A stretch of DNA of 64,000 nucleotides from DSQQ01 sp964443075 (GTDB lineage: Bacteria > Chloroflexota > Anaerolineae > 4572-78 > J111), in NCBI GenBank assembly GCA_964443075.1, contig CAYUCB010000002.1, positions 1 to 64,000 of the forward strand. Direction: 5' to 3'. The translations under genes and the position numbers were made by a program. How positions within the stretch are numbered: the stretch's first letter is position 1; every line of letters begins with the position of its first letter. Of the stretch, positions 1 to 8,811 are shown one piece after another. The notes under the pieces are model-generated. The model worked only from the letters and a program-made list of their open reading frames with translations. It was not told the origin of the DNA and searched no databases.

Positions 1-2
1 TG

Positions 3-893
3 CAGAACACCTCAAGCGGCGGCCAATTACGGGCCAGCGTGGTCTGCGATACCGGCTCCACCTTAAATATCACCCCTTTACCCGCGGTGGTTGATCCCGG
101 CAGTACCAGCTCGTTAGCCAGCTTTAACCCGGCCGGATGCACCAGCGTGGTGGCTGTTATCACCAACCAGAGCCAAACGGCGCTTAATCCGGCTAGTTGT
201 TCAACCAACAGTTACTGGTTAAAAACTTCCAACGCCTCGGATTATTACACTTATTTGCCCATTATCATGAAAAGTCCGGCGGCCAGCAGCGCGTTAGTTA
301 ACGGCAATTTTGAAAGCGGACCAACCGGCTGGACGCAATACTCTTCCCATGGGTGGGATTTGATTTCTTCTGCGAGTCAGCTACCTGCCCTCCCTCACGG
401 AGGCAGTTGGGCGGCCTGGCTAGGCAGAGGTAATTACGAAATCTCGACCCTCAGCCAGCAAGTCGTTATTCCGGCCAGCGCTCCCTACCTGGCCTACTGG
501 CACTGGATACACTCCAGTGATGATTGTGGGTACGATTTTGGCGGGGTTCTGGTTAACAATACCGTTGTGGATGTGTACGATTTATGCTATTTAACTGATA
601 CCGGCGGTTGGGTTAAGCATGTGGTTAATTTAGGGGCTTACGCCGGCCAATCCGTCTTGCTGGACATACAGGTCGAAACTGATTCCTCAATTCCCAGTGA
701 CCTCCTTGTGGATGATGTGGCTTTTCAAAGCAGCCCGGCCCGCCTTGAAACCACCGCCCCGGATAACCCGCCTCTGGCTGAATCACCCCAAACCTGGTCC
801 AAACCCCAACAGTTAACCCCTACCAATCAGGCTGAAACGGCCCCCAGGCAATTTTTACTGCGCCCAGCAGGATGGACTCCCAAGGCTAATTAA
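3..893 (+). CDS. C-terminal part of a secreted protein (5' end outside window)
   Basis: The frame is open from base 3 to the left edge, so the visible 296 codons are the end of a longer gene. The first part resembles a beta-sandwich tail. It is followed by the motif YYTYLPIIMK, a linker of the YLPLI type common in Chloroflexota secreted proteins, and then by a module opening NGNFESGPTGW, a pattern seen in MAM/carbohydrate-binding-like sandwich domains. Paired cysteines fit an exported protein. The final 50 residues are Pro/Thr/Gln-rich with no membrane anchor. Catalytic domains, if any, lie upstream, so no enzymatic role is assigned. A strong terminator follows 20 bases after the stop. Confidence 0.75.
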   Translation, partial: QNTSSGGQLRASVVCDTGSTLNITPLPAVVDPGSTSSLASFNPAGCTSVVAVITNQSQTALNPASCSTNSYWLKTSNASDYYTYLPIIMKSPAASSALVNGNFESGPTGWTQYSSHGWDLISSASQLPALPHGGSWAAWLGRGNYEISTLSQQVVIPASAPYLAYWHWIHSSDDCGYDFGGVLVNNTVVDVYDLCYLTDTGGWVKHVVNLGAYAGQSVLLDIQVETDSSIPSDLLVDDVAFQSSPARLETTAPDNPPLAESPQTWSKPQQLTPTNQAETAPRQFLLRPAGWTPKAN

Positions 894-913
894 CCCGGCT
901 ATCGTTATTACCA

Positions 914-942
914 AAACGGGCGTCTCTTTGAGACGCCCGTTT
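914..942 (+). terminator. Rho-independent terminator after the secreted-protein gene
   Basis: A perfect 13-bp stem (AAACGGGCGTCTC with its exact complement) closes a TTT loop and ends in TTT. It lies 20 bases after the stop codon of the plus-strand gene and just before the end of cobA on the other strand. It may serve as a bidirectional terminator between convergent genes. Confidence 0.8.
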
Positions 943-955
943 AAGCCATACCCCC

Positions 956-1732
956 TCACTCCATCGGCGCAAAACCGGCCGCCGTCCCATCCGGTTGAAA
1001 CCAGGCCAGTTGGTCGCTTAAAGCGGCCACTTCACCAATCACAATCACTACCGGGGTAGGCAGCCGATGGCGCTGGATGTCGCCGGGCAGGTTGCCCAGC
1101 GTGGTACGCACCACTCGCTGGTGGTCGGTGGTGGCCCAACTAATGGCTGCCGCCGGAGTCTCGGCGGGTCGCCCGGCCTGGATGAGGTGGGCGCAAATAT
1201 CGGCAATATGTTTGACCGCCATCAAAATAATAAGGGTGGGAATGCGGGCCAGCGCCGCCCAATCGGTGGTGCTTTCGGTTTTGGCGGGGTCTTCATGGCC
1301 GGTGACCACGGCAAACGAGGTCGTCTGGCCGCGATACGTCACCGGAATACCGGCGTAAGCCGGGGCCGCCAAGGCCGATGAAACTCCCGGCACCACCTCA
1401 AACGGCAGCCCGGCTTCAACCAAAGCCTGCATTTCTTCGCCGCCCCGGCCAAACACAAACGGGTCGCCCCCCTTTAAACGCACCACCTGCTTGCCCGCCC
1501 GCACCCGCTCAACCAGTCGTTGGTTTATCTCAATCTGGGTCATAACATGCCGGTTCGGCCCTTTGCCCACAAAAATCAACTCCGCGCCGGGGGGAACTTC
1601 TGTCAGCAATTCCTGGGCAATCAGGCGGTCATACAGCACCACCTCGGCCTGACGCAGCAAATTTAGCCCGCGCACCGTAATCAAATCGGCCCGGCCCGGC
1701 CCCGCGCCGACGATGTAAGCTTTACCTGACAT
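956..1732 (-). CDS. cobA: Uroporphyrinogen-III C-methyltransferase
   Basis: SUMT adds two SAM-derived methyl groups to uroporphyrinogen III to give precorrin-2, the branch point to sirohaem and cobalamin. The SAM-binding start YIVGAGPGRADLITVRG lies at about residues 6-22, and the family motif VRLKGGDPFVFGRGGEE at about 80-96. At 258 residues it is the normal length of a stand-alone CobA, with no CysG or HemD fusion. I chose the ATG at 1732 because the family begins right before the GAGPG loop; an in-frame ATG at 1789, 6 bases after the upstream stop, would add 19 residues. Neighbours are unrelated to tetrapyrroles. The three B12-binding radical SAM genes elsewhere in the window would need its product if B12 is made de novo. 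Confidence 0.93.
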   Translation of the reverse strand: MSGKAYIVGAGPGRADLITVRGLNLLRQAEVVLYDRLIAQELLTEVPPGAELIFVGKGPNRHVMTQIEINQRLVERVRAGKQVVRLKGGDPFVFGRGGEEMQALVEAGLPFEVVPGVSSALAAPAYAGIPVTYRGQTTSFAVVTGHEDPAKTESTTDWAALARIPTLIILMAVKHIADICAHLIQAGRPAETPAAAISWATTDHQRVVRTTLGNLPGDIQRHRLPTPVVIVIGEVAALSDQLAWFQPDGTAAGFAPME

Positions 1733-1795
1733 CCCGGTTATCTTTAGATAGAGAAGTAAACCGCGCCGGAATTGCCCCCACACTATCATCGGTCA

Positions 1796-2239
1796 TCAGC
1801 GTGACCGGCCCCGCTTCTTTTCGTAATCATACGTGTCTATAATCATATCCCGCATATAACTGCCCTTTGAAGAGGCGTCGCGCAAGCCTTCAAACACATC
1901 ATAGGGCACGTCGAAATAACGGTAAACCCCGGTACGATGAAACGCCACATCTAAAATCTGCTCGGCCTCATTGTAGCCAAAGGCGCTAATCATACTGGAA
2001 TCGACATCATACCAGACCATACCGGCCGGTTTTTGAGGCGCATCGGGCGCAGCCTTAACCCCAGTGGCCAACACCTGGGCGATAAATTGACTGGCGTTAG
2101 CGATGGTAATTTTTAACAGGCTGTCATCCTCATCTACCATCACTAAAAAATCACCGCCCTCAATTTCAAACCCCTCATCCGCCCCAGGTTGCAGGGTAAC
2201 GGTCAGTTGGTCATTATCTTTACGATAACGGACATTCAC
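1796..2239 (-). CDS. DUF2283-like plus KTSC domain protein
   Basis: About 147 residues with two parts. The N-terminal half (NVRYRKDNDQLTVTL... FLVMVDEDDSLLKITI) resembles DUF2283, a small beta-rich family. The C-terminal half, from about residue 75, is a KTSC domain: V.SSMI..FGYNEAEQILDVAF, Y.YFDVP..VFEGL and SSKGSYMRDMI. KTSC proteins are small and of unknown biochemistry, often near nucleic-acid metabolism genes. I chose GTG at 2239 because an AAGGAG sits 8 bases before it; upstream codons to 2272 lack such a site. The gene runs into cobA with a short gap. Confidence 0.8.
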   Translation of the reverse strand: MNVRYRKDNDQLTVTLQPGADEGFEIEGGDFLVMVDEDDSLLKITIANASQFIAQVLATGVKAAPDAPQKPAGMVWYDVDSSMISAFGYNEAEQILDVAFHRTGVYRYFDVPYDVFEGLRDASSKGSYMRDMIIDTYDYEKKRGRSR

Positions 2240-2340
2240 GCTTGAAACTCCTTTTTCACCGCAAGGGCGCACCTTGTCACCTTACTACTCCGATCCAACC
2301 ATCAAATTCAACAAATAAACTTTGACGCAAATAGCTTTTT

Positions 2341-2387
2341 CTACTACATACAGTATTTTTTGGAACAATATCTGCTATATGTAGTAG
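2341..2387. repeat. Imperfect hairpin in the gap before the phosphoesterase stop
   Basis: A 10-bp inverted repeat, CTACTACATA with TATGTAGTAG, flanks a 27-base AT-rich loop. It lies just downstream of the minus-strand phosphoesterase. It lacks a T-run in that direction, so a terminator role is doubtful. Confidence 0.4.
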
Positions 2388-2393
2388 CAATAG

Positions 2394-3272
2394 TTATTTC
2401 ACCTGCGACGAGATTTGTGGAATTTGATCCTTGGAAAGGAGTACCTGTGCCATATATTCGCGGGTAGAATCGGCCATGCTGATTTGACCGGCCAGGACGC
2501 GGGCCTGATATAGCTCGCTCCACTGAAACAGGCGCGATTGGGCACTGCGCCATTCATCCAGAATAAGCGGGGCCAGGTCGCCGCTGTCGTCCATAAAACC
2601 GCTCTCAAAAAAATCGCGCTCGGCCTGGGAGTAATCGTAATCCAGCCGGATGATTTGGGCCGACCAGTGGCCGCGCTGCCAGCAAATTTGGGCGTAACAG
2701 GCGCGGGAGTCGCCATCAAAGGGCAGGCCTACCGCCCCGGCATTAACCACCAACGTGCCATCAATCTGGCGAATGACGGGCCGGTGGGTGTGGCCCACGC
2801 CAAAAAGGGTGGCGGTTGGCTCAATTTTCAGGCGCAATTCGTCGTCGGGGGTGTCCACATAGATGCCATCCCGATTCCCCCGCATCGAGGCGTGGGTAAT
2901 GGTGATACCGCTGCCATCGGGGGCAGTGAGGGTTTGCAGGTCGGGCATGGCCGACAAATCGGCCACGCGGCCGTTAAGCTGCTGGTAAGTCCAGTAAGAG
3001 CTGAGGTGGACTTCAAAGGCCAGGCCGCTGCGAGGCGCGTCGGGGCGGGTATGACTCAGCACGTAATCTTCATGGTTACCACGTATCACCAACCAGCCAG
3101 CCGTGCGCTGTTGCTGCTGCACCCAATCAAGACATTCCAACGGACGCGGGCCGCGATTAACGGTATCCCCGGCCACAATGACCCGGTCGGGCTGCCAGTT
3201 TTGGATATGTTGGGCCACCGCTTGCAGCGCCGGCAGATTGCCGTGAATGTCGGCCAAAATTGCGATTTTCAT
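2394..3272 (-). CDS. Calcineurin-like metallophosphoesterase (YfcE/ApaH-like)
   Basis: The five metallophosphoesterase signatures are present in order: ILADIHGN (residues 5-12), VAGDTVNRGP, VIRGNHEDYV, a His in TITHASM, and GVGHTHRP near residue 160. These bind a two-metal centre. The next conserved piece, VVNAGAVGLPFDGD, is typical of the YfcE/phosphodiesterase-like group. The substrate cannot be read from sequence. Its ATG follows the metW stop with a single base between them (TAAAATG), so it is translationally coupled to metX-metW. That placement hints at a link to methionine or SAM metabolism, which is inference only. Confidence 0.88.
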   Translation of the reverse strand: MKIAILADIHGNLPALQAVAQHIQNWQPDRVIVAGDTVNRGPRPLECLDWVQQQQRTAGWLVIRGNHEDYVLSHTRPDAPRSGLAFEVHLSSYWTYQQLNGRVADLSAMPDLQTLTAPDGSGITITHASMRGNRDGIYVDTPDDELRLKIEPTATLFGVGHTHRPVIRQIDGTLVVNAGAVGLPFDGDSRACYAQICWQRGHWSAQIIRLDYDYSQAERDFFESGFMDDSGDLAPLILDEWRSAQSRLFQWSELYQARVLAGQISMADSTREYMAQVLLSKDQIPQISSQVK

Positions 3273-3273
3273 T

Positions 3274-3927
3274 TTATTTTAATTCAAAAATAGCAATGGT
3301 GGCCCGCAGGTTTTTATCAAACCGGGCCGGGATGCGGCGTGAGCCTTGCAAATAAATCTGTTGGGCAATCTGGATGCCATGCTGCTGGCAAAATTCGCCA
3401 AAGTCGCGTATGGTTAAAGGGCGGGCGCGGGGTGAGCCATCCCAGGGTTGGGGCAGGCCGGGAGCCACCGGGGTGCGCCCGGTAGTAAGTAAACTCAAGC
3501 GGCAGCGCCAGTGACCCCAATTGGGGAAACTGACAATGGCCCGCCGACCCACCCGCAGCATTTCGCCGATGATAAAGGCTGGGTTATCCAGGTAGGGCAA
3601 AGTTTGGCTAAGGATGATGGTGTTAAACGATTGGTCGGGGTAATCACCCAGACCCTCTTGCAGGTTGCCCTGGCGCACGCTTAAACCCCGGCTGACGCAG
3701 GTCAGCACCCCATCTTCAGATAGTTCAATCCCCCGGCCCACAATGTGGTAGGTATCTAACAAATGGCGCAATAACATGCCATCGCCACAGCCCAAGTCAA
3801 GCACGCGCTCGCCAGGTTGGACGAGTTCAGCAATGGCCGCCAGGTCGGGTCGTAAAGTTGTTGGAGTGGTTATGGTTTGGTTCACAGCGCGGGTTGTTTG
3901 CTCCTCGGAATTATGAACACGCCTCAA
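3274..3927 (-). CDS. metW: Methionine biosynthesis protein MetW
   Basis: A SAM-dependent methyltransferase-fold protein of 217 residues. Motif I VLDLGCGDGMLL is near residue 42, followed by RGIELSEDGV and the MetW signatures SQTLPYLDNPA, FPNWGHWRCRLSL and FGEFCQQHGI. MetW works with MetX in bacteria that acetylate homoserine and is thought to support its activity. Its ATG overlaps the metX stop by four bases (ATGA), which means translational coupling in the order metX-metW. An N-terminal extension of about 15 residues relative to many MetW proteins is possible, but the ATGA overlap favours this start. Confidence 0.93.
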   Translation of the reverse strand: MRRVHNSEEQTTRAVNQTITTPTTLRPDLAAIAELVQPGERVLDLGCGDGMLLRHLLDTYHIVGRGIELSEDGVLTCVSRGLSVRQGNLQEGLGDYPDQSFNTIILSQTLPYLDNPAFIIGEMLRVGRRAIVSFPNWGHWRCRLSLLTTGRTPVAPGLPQPWDGSPRARPLTIRDFGEFCQQHGIQIAQQIYLQGSRRIPARFDKNLRATIAIFELK

Positions 3928-5138
3928 ATGGCGAAATCTTCATGCGGAGATAACAACGTTGTCATTCGCCGGGGTAAAGAGATTTCATATTCACGCACCA
4001 CTCGGTCTAAAAAATCGCCAATCAGGCCGGTCATGGTATCAACTTCTAATAAGAAGGCATCGTGCCCCCAACTGGATTTGAGGTTGCAGTAGGTTACATC
4101 GGTCCCGGCCCCGGTAAGGGTGCTGACCAACTCTTTGGAGTGGTAGGTAGGGTAAAGCCAGTCGGAGGTGAAGGAGACCACCAGGTACATAATGTGGGCG
4201 CTATGGCCAAAGGCGTTGGTCAGGTTGCCGGAACCATTGCTCAGGTCAAAATAATCCATCGCTTTGGTTACGTAAAGATAACTATTGGCGTCAAAGCGTT
4301 CGGTAAAGCTGTTGCCGTTGTAACGCAGGTAGCCCTCTACCGCAAAATCGGTCTCAAAATCGTAGCCAAAATGCTCCCGCTCTTGCAGCCGCCGCCCAAA
4401 TTTATGGTGCATTGACTCTTCGCTCAGGTAAGTAATGTGGCCGACCATCCGGGCCACGGCCAAACCGGCGTTGGGCCGGGTTTTATCGTAATAATCGCCG
4501 CCGTTCCAATTGGGGTCGGCATAAATGGCCTGGCGACCCACCTCGCTAAAAGCAATGAGCATGGGCGAGTGACGGGCGGTAGTGGCCAAAGGCAGGGCGG
4601 CCCGCACCCGGTCCGGATAGCTGGCGGTCCATTGCAACACCTGCATCCCACCCATACTGCCCCCGACCACAGCCAGCAGCTTGTCAATGCCCAAATAATC
4701 AATCAGATGCTGCTGGGCGCGCACCATATCACCGATGGTAATGACCGGGAAGCTAAGGCTGTAGGGTTTGCCCGTGCGCGGATTCATCGAACTGGGGCCG
4801 GTTGACCCCTGGCAGCCGCCGATGACGTTAGAACAGATGACAAAGAATTTGTTGGTATCAAAGGCTTTGCCCGGTCCAATACAGGTATCCCACCAACCCG
4901 GTTTGAGATTTTTGAAGGAATGATAACCGGCGGCGTGGGCGTCGCCCGATAGCGCATGTAGAATGAGGATGGCGTTACTGCGCTCTTCGTTAAGCTGACC
5001 GTAGGTTTCATAGGCCAGGGTAATCGGGCCAAGCCCCTCACCGCTATCCAGCGGCATGGGGGTATCCTGGGCAAAGGTAAAATATTTTCGTTCAACCAGA
5101 CCCACAGATTTTCTTAAATCCAAATCTTTGATAGACAT
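3924..5138 (-). CDS. metX: Homoserine O-acetyltransferase
   Basis: Alpha/beta-hydrolase acyltransferase that activates the hydroxyl of homoserine for methionine synthesis. Visible family features are the LAYETYGQLN start of the core (about residue 42), HALSGDAHA, NVIGGCQGSTGPSS, the nucleophile elbow VGGSMGGMQVLQW with catalytic Ser, the Asp in SFTSDWLYP and the His in SSWGHDAFLLE. Length (404) is normal. Acetyl rather than succinyl specificity is the family default and is not proven here. The gene is first in a coupled operon with metW and a phosphoesterase. I saw no SAM riboswitch in the 227-base upstream gap, which holds a hairpin repeat instead. Confidence 0.94.
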   Translation of the reverse strand: MSIKDLDLRKSVGLVERKYFTFAQDTPMPLDSGEGLGPITLAYETYGQLNEERSNAILILHALSGDAHAAGYHSFKNLKPGWWDTCIGPGKAFDTNKFFVICSNVIGGCQGSTGPSSMNPRTGKPYSLSFPVITIGDMVRAQQHLIDYLGIDKLLAVVGGSMGGMQVLQWTASYPDRVRAALPLATTARHSPMLIAFSEVGRQAIYADPNWNGGDYYDKTRPNAGLAVARMVGHITYLSEESMHHKFGRRLQEREHFGYDFETDFAVEGYLRYNGNSFTERFDANSYLYVTKAMDYFDLSNGSGNLTNAFGHSAHIMYLVVSFTSDWLYPTYHSKELVSTLTGAGTDVTYCNLKSSWGHDAFLLEVDTMTGLIGDFLDRVVREYEISLPRRMTTLLSPHEDFAI

Positions 5139-5250
5139 TTTTATCTCTCGGTTGCCAAGCAGTAATCTGATATTTTAGCCGGGTAGTGAGGTTTGGACAA
5201 ATAAAATTATACAGGCGTTGTTTCAAATAAGTTGATAATCTGATATATAT

Positions 5251-5321
5251 CATAAAACGTAAGGCGTAAAACGTAATGATTTAGCGCAAAAAACCATTAC
5301 GTTTTACGTTTCACGTTTTAC
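5251..5321. repeat. AAAACGTAA-type hairpin repeat, copy 1
   Basis: Left arm (5251-5278) and right arm (5295-5321) are near-perfect inverted copies built from the units AAAACGTAA and AAACGTGAAA, around a 16-base spacer. Two related hairpins occur at 8758-8811 and 48064-48128. It sits between the starts of metX and the end of the SMP-30 gene. Confidence 0.85.
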
Positions 5322-5365
5322 AACGACATTTTTTCAATTGAAATGAAACACACCCAAATTGTATA

Positions 5366-6340
5366 TTACGCTCCTTGTGTTTCCACATAAACCGCATAAA
5401 CCGATTGACCGGCAGTCATAAACAGGCGGTTGCGTTTGAGGCCGCCAAAACAGAGATTAGAGCAAGGCTCTGGCAGCAGAATCCGGCCAATCAGGTCGCC
5501 GTTGGGGGCAAAGACACGCACGCCATCGAAACCTTCACCGCCCCAACCGGCGCTGGCCCAGAGGTTGCCATCCACGTCACAGCGAATGCCATCGGCCAGG
5601 CCGGGAGCCATATCGGCAAAAAAACGGCCATTCACGAGGCGGCAGTGATCCACCACCTCGAACACCCAAATATGGCGAGGATGGCCTGGTTTGTGGCTGG
5701 CCCCGGTATCGGCGATATAAAGCCGGGTGTAATCGGGCGAGAAGCACAGGCCGTTAGGTTTTTCGAGGTCGGCAGTGGCTACGGTGGCTTCACCGGTGGC
5801 GGGGTTGAGCCGGTAAACGCGGGTGGACAGTTCAAACTCGGCTTTGTGGCCTTCGTAATTCATCAAAATACCGTAACCGGGGTCGGTAAACCAGACAGCG
5901 CCATCGGGGTGAACCACCACATCATTGGGGGCGTTGAGGCGCTTACCCTCAAAACTATCCAGCAACACCGTAATACGGCCATCGTATTCGGTGCGAGTCA
6001 CGCGGCGGGAGTCATGCTCGCAGGTAATCAGGCGGCCCTGCCCGTCACGGGTGTGGCCGTTGCTGTTGTTGGCGGGACTCCGAAAAATCGTCACCTCGCC
6101 GGTTTCTTCCAGCCAGCGCAGGATGCGGTCATTGGGGATGTCGCTAAAGAGCAAGTAGCGGCCATCGCCAAACCAAACGGGGCCTTCGGTCCAGCGGCCA
6201 CCGGTAAAGAGTCGCTCCACTGCGGCGCTGCCCAGCCGGTATTTATCAAAACGCGGGTCAAGCGCCTCAACCAGCGGGTCAGGGTAACGCACAATCCCCC
6301 GGCCCCAGTCTTTAGATGTCAGTTTTGCGTTAACAGGCAT
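5366..6340 (-). CDS. SMP-30/gluconolactonase/LRE family protein
   Basis: A six-bladed beta-propeller hydrolase of 324 residues. The metal-binding residues of the family can be placed: Glu in TEGPVWFGDG (about residue 52), Asn in LNAPNDVVVHPDG, NGLCFSPDYTRLYIADTG, and Asp in LADGIRCDVDGNLWAS. Members hydrolyse sugar or other lactones; the substrate here is unknown. There is no signal peptide, so it is probably cytoplasmic. The ATG at 6340 follows GAGAGGACAAGCT in the leader. It stands alone between repeats and is not clearly in an operon. Confidence 0.9.
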   Translation of the reverse strand: MPVNAKLTSKDWGRGIVRYPDPLVEALDPRFDKYRLGSAAVERLFTGGRWTEGPVWFGDGRYLLFSDIPNDRILRWLEETGEVTIFRSPANNSNGHTRDGQGRLITCEHDSRRVTRTEYDGRITVLLDSFEGKRLNAPNDVVVHPDGAVWFTDPGYGILMNYEGHKAEFELSTRVYRLNPATGEATVATADLEKPNGLCFSPDYTRLYIADTGASHKPGHPRHIWVFEVVDHCRLVNGRFFADMAPGLADGIRCDVDGNLWASAGWGGEGFDGVRVFAPNGDLIGRILLPEPCSNLCFGGLKRNRLFMTAGQSVYAVYVETQGA

Positions 6341-6422
6341 AGCTTGTCCTCTCTCAACTACTCAGGCGGCCGACCTCTCATTCCAATGCTCCAGCGTTGG
6401 CTAACGCCTGGTCGGAAAATTT

Positions 6423-8498
6423 TTATCGCTCTATGAGATGGCTCTGGCCCTGAACCGATTGAAGGGTAAATTGGGTGCTGCCCGTTGCCTGCCAATCGCT
6501 TTTATCAGGGCTAGGGGTCAAAATATCAAAATAGATTTTCCCCTCTTTGATCTGGGTTAAATCCAACGTTCTATCGCCCTTGCCGCCAATTATTTGGTGA
6601 ACCGCGTATGAAAAAGCTCCGTTGTTGTTGAGGAACACCACCAGGAAAAATTGGTAAGTATTGCCGCCGCCCATGCCTTCAAGGGTATATTGCACCGCTG
6701 CATCGGCGTCGCCATCGCCATCAAGGTCGCCAGTGACTATCTTTCTGGCCTTTTGATATTCACTCGCCCCCATTTCGGTTGACTGATTGGCGATGAAGGT
6801 TTCGATGGTTTGCTGGGCCTGGTCATTCAACGGGTAGGTATCATAACCACAGACTGGGCCGGCCGGTCGAAAAACCGTCATTTGCCCCTGAGTGATGAAC
6901 CAAACGCTGTCATCGGTATTAACCGCAATATCAAAAACTGCGTCGGGGCGCAAGAGACCGGTATCAAACGGCAGCGGCGGCGGGTCGAGCGGCGGGCCGC
7001 CCAGGCCATCGGCGGCGGTAAAAAGGCAAAAGCCGTCATCACCGTAATAAACCGCTCCGGTGCGGTTAAGGTCAATCACCTTGCAAAAATAACAGGATGT
7101 CACCCGCGCGCCCCAGGCGTGACCGAGGTTGTCCACCGCCAGCAACCGCACCGGGTGATAGTTGGGCGCGTCCGATGGGGGTGGTTCGCTCCAATCGCTC
7201 CCCTGCCATTTACGCCAGGTGAGGTTAGAGATACCGCCGTTCCAAAGCTGGCCGCTGCGGTTGGCGACCACCGTATTTTCCGGGCTGCTGCCCAGGCCGC
7301 GCCACAGCCAGGTTTGCCCATCATACTCATACAAGCCGCTCTCCCACATGGCAACCCACATGTGACCATCGGGCGTAGCGGCCAGGGCCACCGGGTCAAA
7401 TTGATCGTTATCTTTAAGGGTTATCGGCGGGGCGTCTTGCCATTGCTGGCCATCAAAAAACTTGATAAACCCCGGCGGGCGGCCCGATCCAGTAGCGGAG
7501 TTGTGGCGCTCCTGGCCTACAACCCAGGGCCGCCCCTGGGCATCAAAGGTGATATCTTTGATGGATTTATCGGCCAACCAGTGCGGCCAGAGGTCGCCCT
7601 CGGCCCGATAGACTCCGTAAGTTGTCGCCAGCCAGGGCGACCCATCCGGGGCTACAGCCATTTTTCTGATTTCAAACTGCCAACTGCTCGGCCAGGTTTC
7701 GGTTAAAAAGTTAGAGGCCACCAAAAAATTAACCACCTGAGCGCCCTCAAAGCGAAACAACCGGGCCGGGGTGATGGCCCAGATTTCGCCCTCGTTTCCG
7801 GCGGCCAATTTGATAAACCCTTGACCCCATTTATCCAGGCTTTGCCAGACGGGCGGCTCCGCGGGCGGCGGCGCAGGCGTTACCGGCTGGCAAGCGGAAC
7901 AATCAATTATGGCCTCACCGCCAGGCAGGGTGACCATCAGGCCGCGCTCAAAGGGTTGGAGGGTCGCTTGATAGCCAACTTCGGCTTCCACCGCCCAGCC
8001 AATAGCCGCCGCTGGCCCGCCCAGTTCTTCTCGCCAAACTTTGCCAAAACCGCGAATAGGCTGCTGCAAGCCCGGCGGAGCCGTCAGAGCAGGGTCATCT
8101 GGCGGCTGAGACTCGTCCCAGGTGTCGGCAAAGGCTGACCAGGCGGTGGTCGTTGTACCACTCAGCGCCGCCGTCGGGATGACATAAACCCGCCCATTGA
8201 ACCAGAGCATCGCGCCGCGCTCAAAGCGTTGAAAGGCCGCCGGCACCACCACTGGATTTTCCACCGGGCAGCCGGGGTTATAACGCTGCCGCGTTTGAAA
8301 ATAAGCCCGGCTTAAAGCCGCGGCGGGCAGAGCCGGACAATAATCCTGGGTTAAAAAGGGGGTAGCGGTAGGCCGGGGAGTCGGGGTGAGGGTAGGGTCA
8401 AATTGCGCCCCAGCCGGCCGGCCAGGTTGAATCAACGTCAGCCAAATTAGGGCCAGGGTAATGGCCCCGGTTAGCCTCATCAACAAACGGTTTAACAT
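6423..8498 (-). CDS. Secreted beta-propeller protein with C-terminal FG-GAP-like segment
   Basis: About 691 residues. The ATG at 8498 is preceded by GGGGGAAC and opens a signal peptide (LLMRLTGAITLALIWLTLI, cleavage near PAGAQ), so the 39 codons upstream in frame are excluded. After a Thr/Pro linker come two FERG modules (FQRFERGAMLWF and LQPFERGLMVTL), like those in other Chloroflexota surface proteins. Next is a propeller with repeated IWAI, PWLAT, PWVVG and MWVAMWESGLYEYDG blades, as in two-component-regulator propellers but without a kinase. The C-terminus has TGDLDGDGDADAAVQY, a calcium-binding FG-GAP/VCBS-like loop. A ligand-sensing or adhesive role outside the cell is inference. Confidence 0.8.
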   Translation of the reverse strand: MLNRLLMRLTGAITLALIWLTLIQPGRPAGAQFDPTLTPTPRPTATPFLTQDYCPALPAAALSRAYFQTRQRYNPGCPVENPVVVPAAFQRFERGAMLWFNGRVYVIPTAALSGTTTTAWSAFADTWDESQPPDDPALTAPPGLQQPIRGFGKVWREELGGPAAAIGWAVEAEVGYQATLQPFERGLMVTLPGGEAIIDCSACQPVTPAPPPAEPPVWQSLDKWGQGFIKLAAGNEGEIWAITPARLFRFEGAQVVNFLVASNFLTETWPSSWQFEIRKMAVAPDGSPWLATTYGVYRAEGDLWPHWLADKSIKDITFDAQGRPWVVGQERHNSATGSGRPPGFIKFFDGQQWQDAPPITLKDNDQFDPVALAATPDGHMWVAMWESGLYEYDGQTWLWRGLGSSPENTVVANRSGQLWNGGISNLTWRKWQGSDWSEPPPSDAPNYHPVRLLAVDNLGHAWGARVTSCYFCKVIDLNRTGAVYYGDDGFCLFTAADGLGGPPLDPPPLPFDTGLLRPDAVFDIAVNTDDSVWFITQGQMTVFRPAGPVCGYDTYPLNDQAQQTIETFIANQSTEMGASEYQKARKIVTGDLDGDGDADAAVQYTLEGMGGGNTYQFFLVVFLNNNGAFSYAVHQIIGGKGDRTLDLTQIKEGKIYFDILTPSPDKSDWQATGSTQFTLQSVQGQSHLIER

Positions 8499-8662
8499 AG
8501 TTCCCCCGGCCATAGTATAACGCAGAAGTGGCTTTGATAAAAAATGGGGTCTGACCCATATCCCACCAATAAATGGGTGCGTCCCAGATTTTAGGCAGTA
8601 ATGTACCTGCGGCAAGTTGGCAACTTGTCCTACATTACCAAAAATTTGGGACAGACCCCCAA
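8499..8662. repeat. Imperfect inverted repeat upstream of the propeller gene
   Basis: From about 8547 to 8662 the sequence folds back on itself. GGGGTCTG and GTCCCAGATTTT on the left pair with AATTTGGGAC and CAGACCCC on the right, with an inner arm GTAATGTA...CAAGTT / AACTTG...TACATTAC. No gene is seen from 8499 to 8895. It looks like a decayed MITE-like element. Confidence 0.5.
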
Positions 8663-8757
8663 TAAATCTACCCCTTCACCATCCTGGTTACTTATGGTAT
8701 AATGGTTATGACAATCTTTGGTTATGGGACTTCCAGAGAAATAATTCTCCCAAGCTT

Positions 8758-8811
8758 GTAAAACGTAATGAATTTGTGTATAAAACCATTACGTTTCACG
8801 TTTTACGTTTT
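8758..8811. repeat. AAAACGTAA-type hairpin repeat, copy 2
   Basis: GTAAAACGTAATG (8758-8770) pairs with CATTACGTTTCAC (8787-8799), followed by GTTTTACGTTTT, the same building blocks as the copy at 5251. Outer bases GGGACTTCCA (8727) and TGGAACTCCC (8843) hint at a larger nested inverted repeat. Confidence 0.75.

Noticed and set aside
5139..5250. SAM riboswitch before metX
   Set aside because: No conserved riboswitch core could be seen in the leader; only an AT-rich stretch and a repeat.
5375..6436. 353-codon open frame on the plus strand
   Set aside because: Lies wholly antisense to the well-supported SMP-30 gene and has no recognisable domain or ribosome site.
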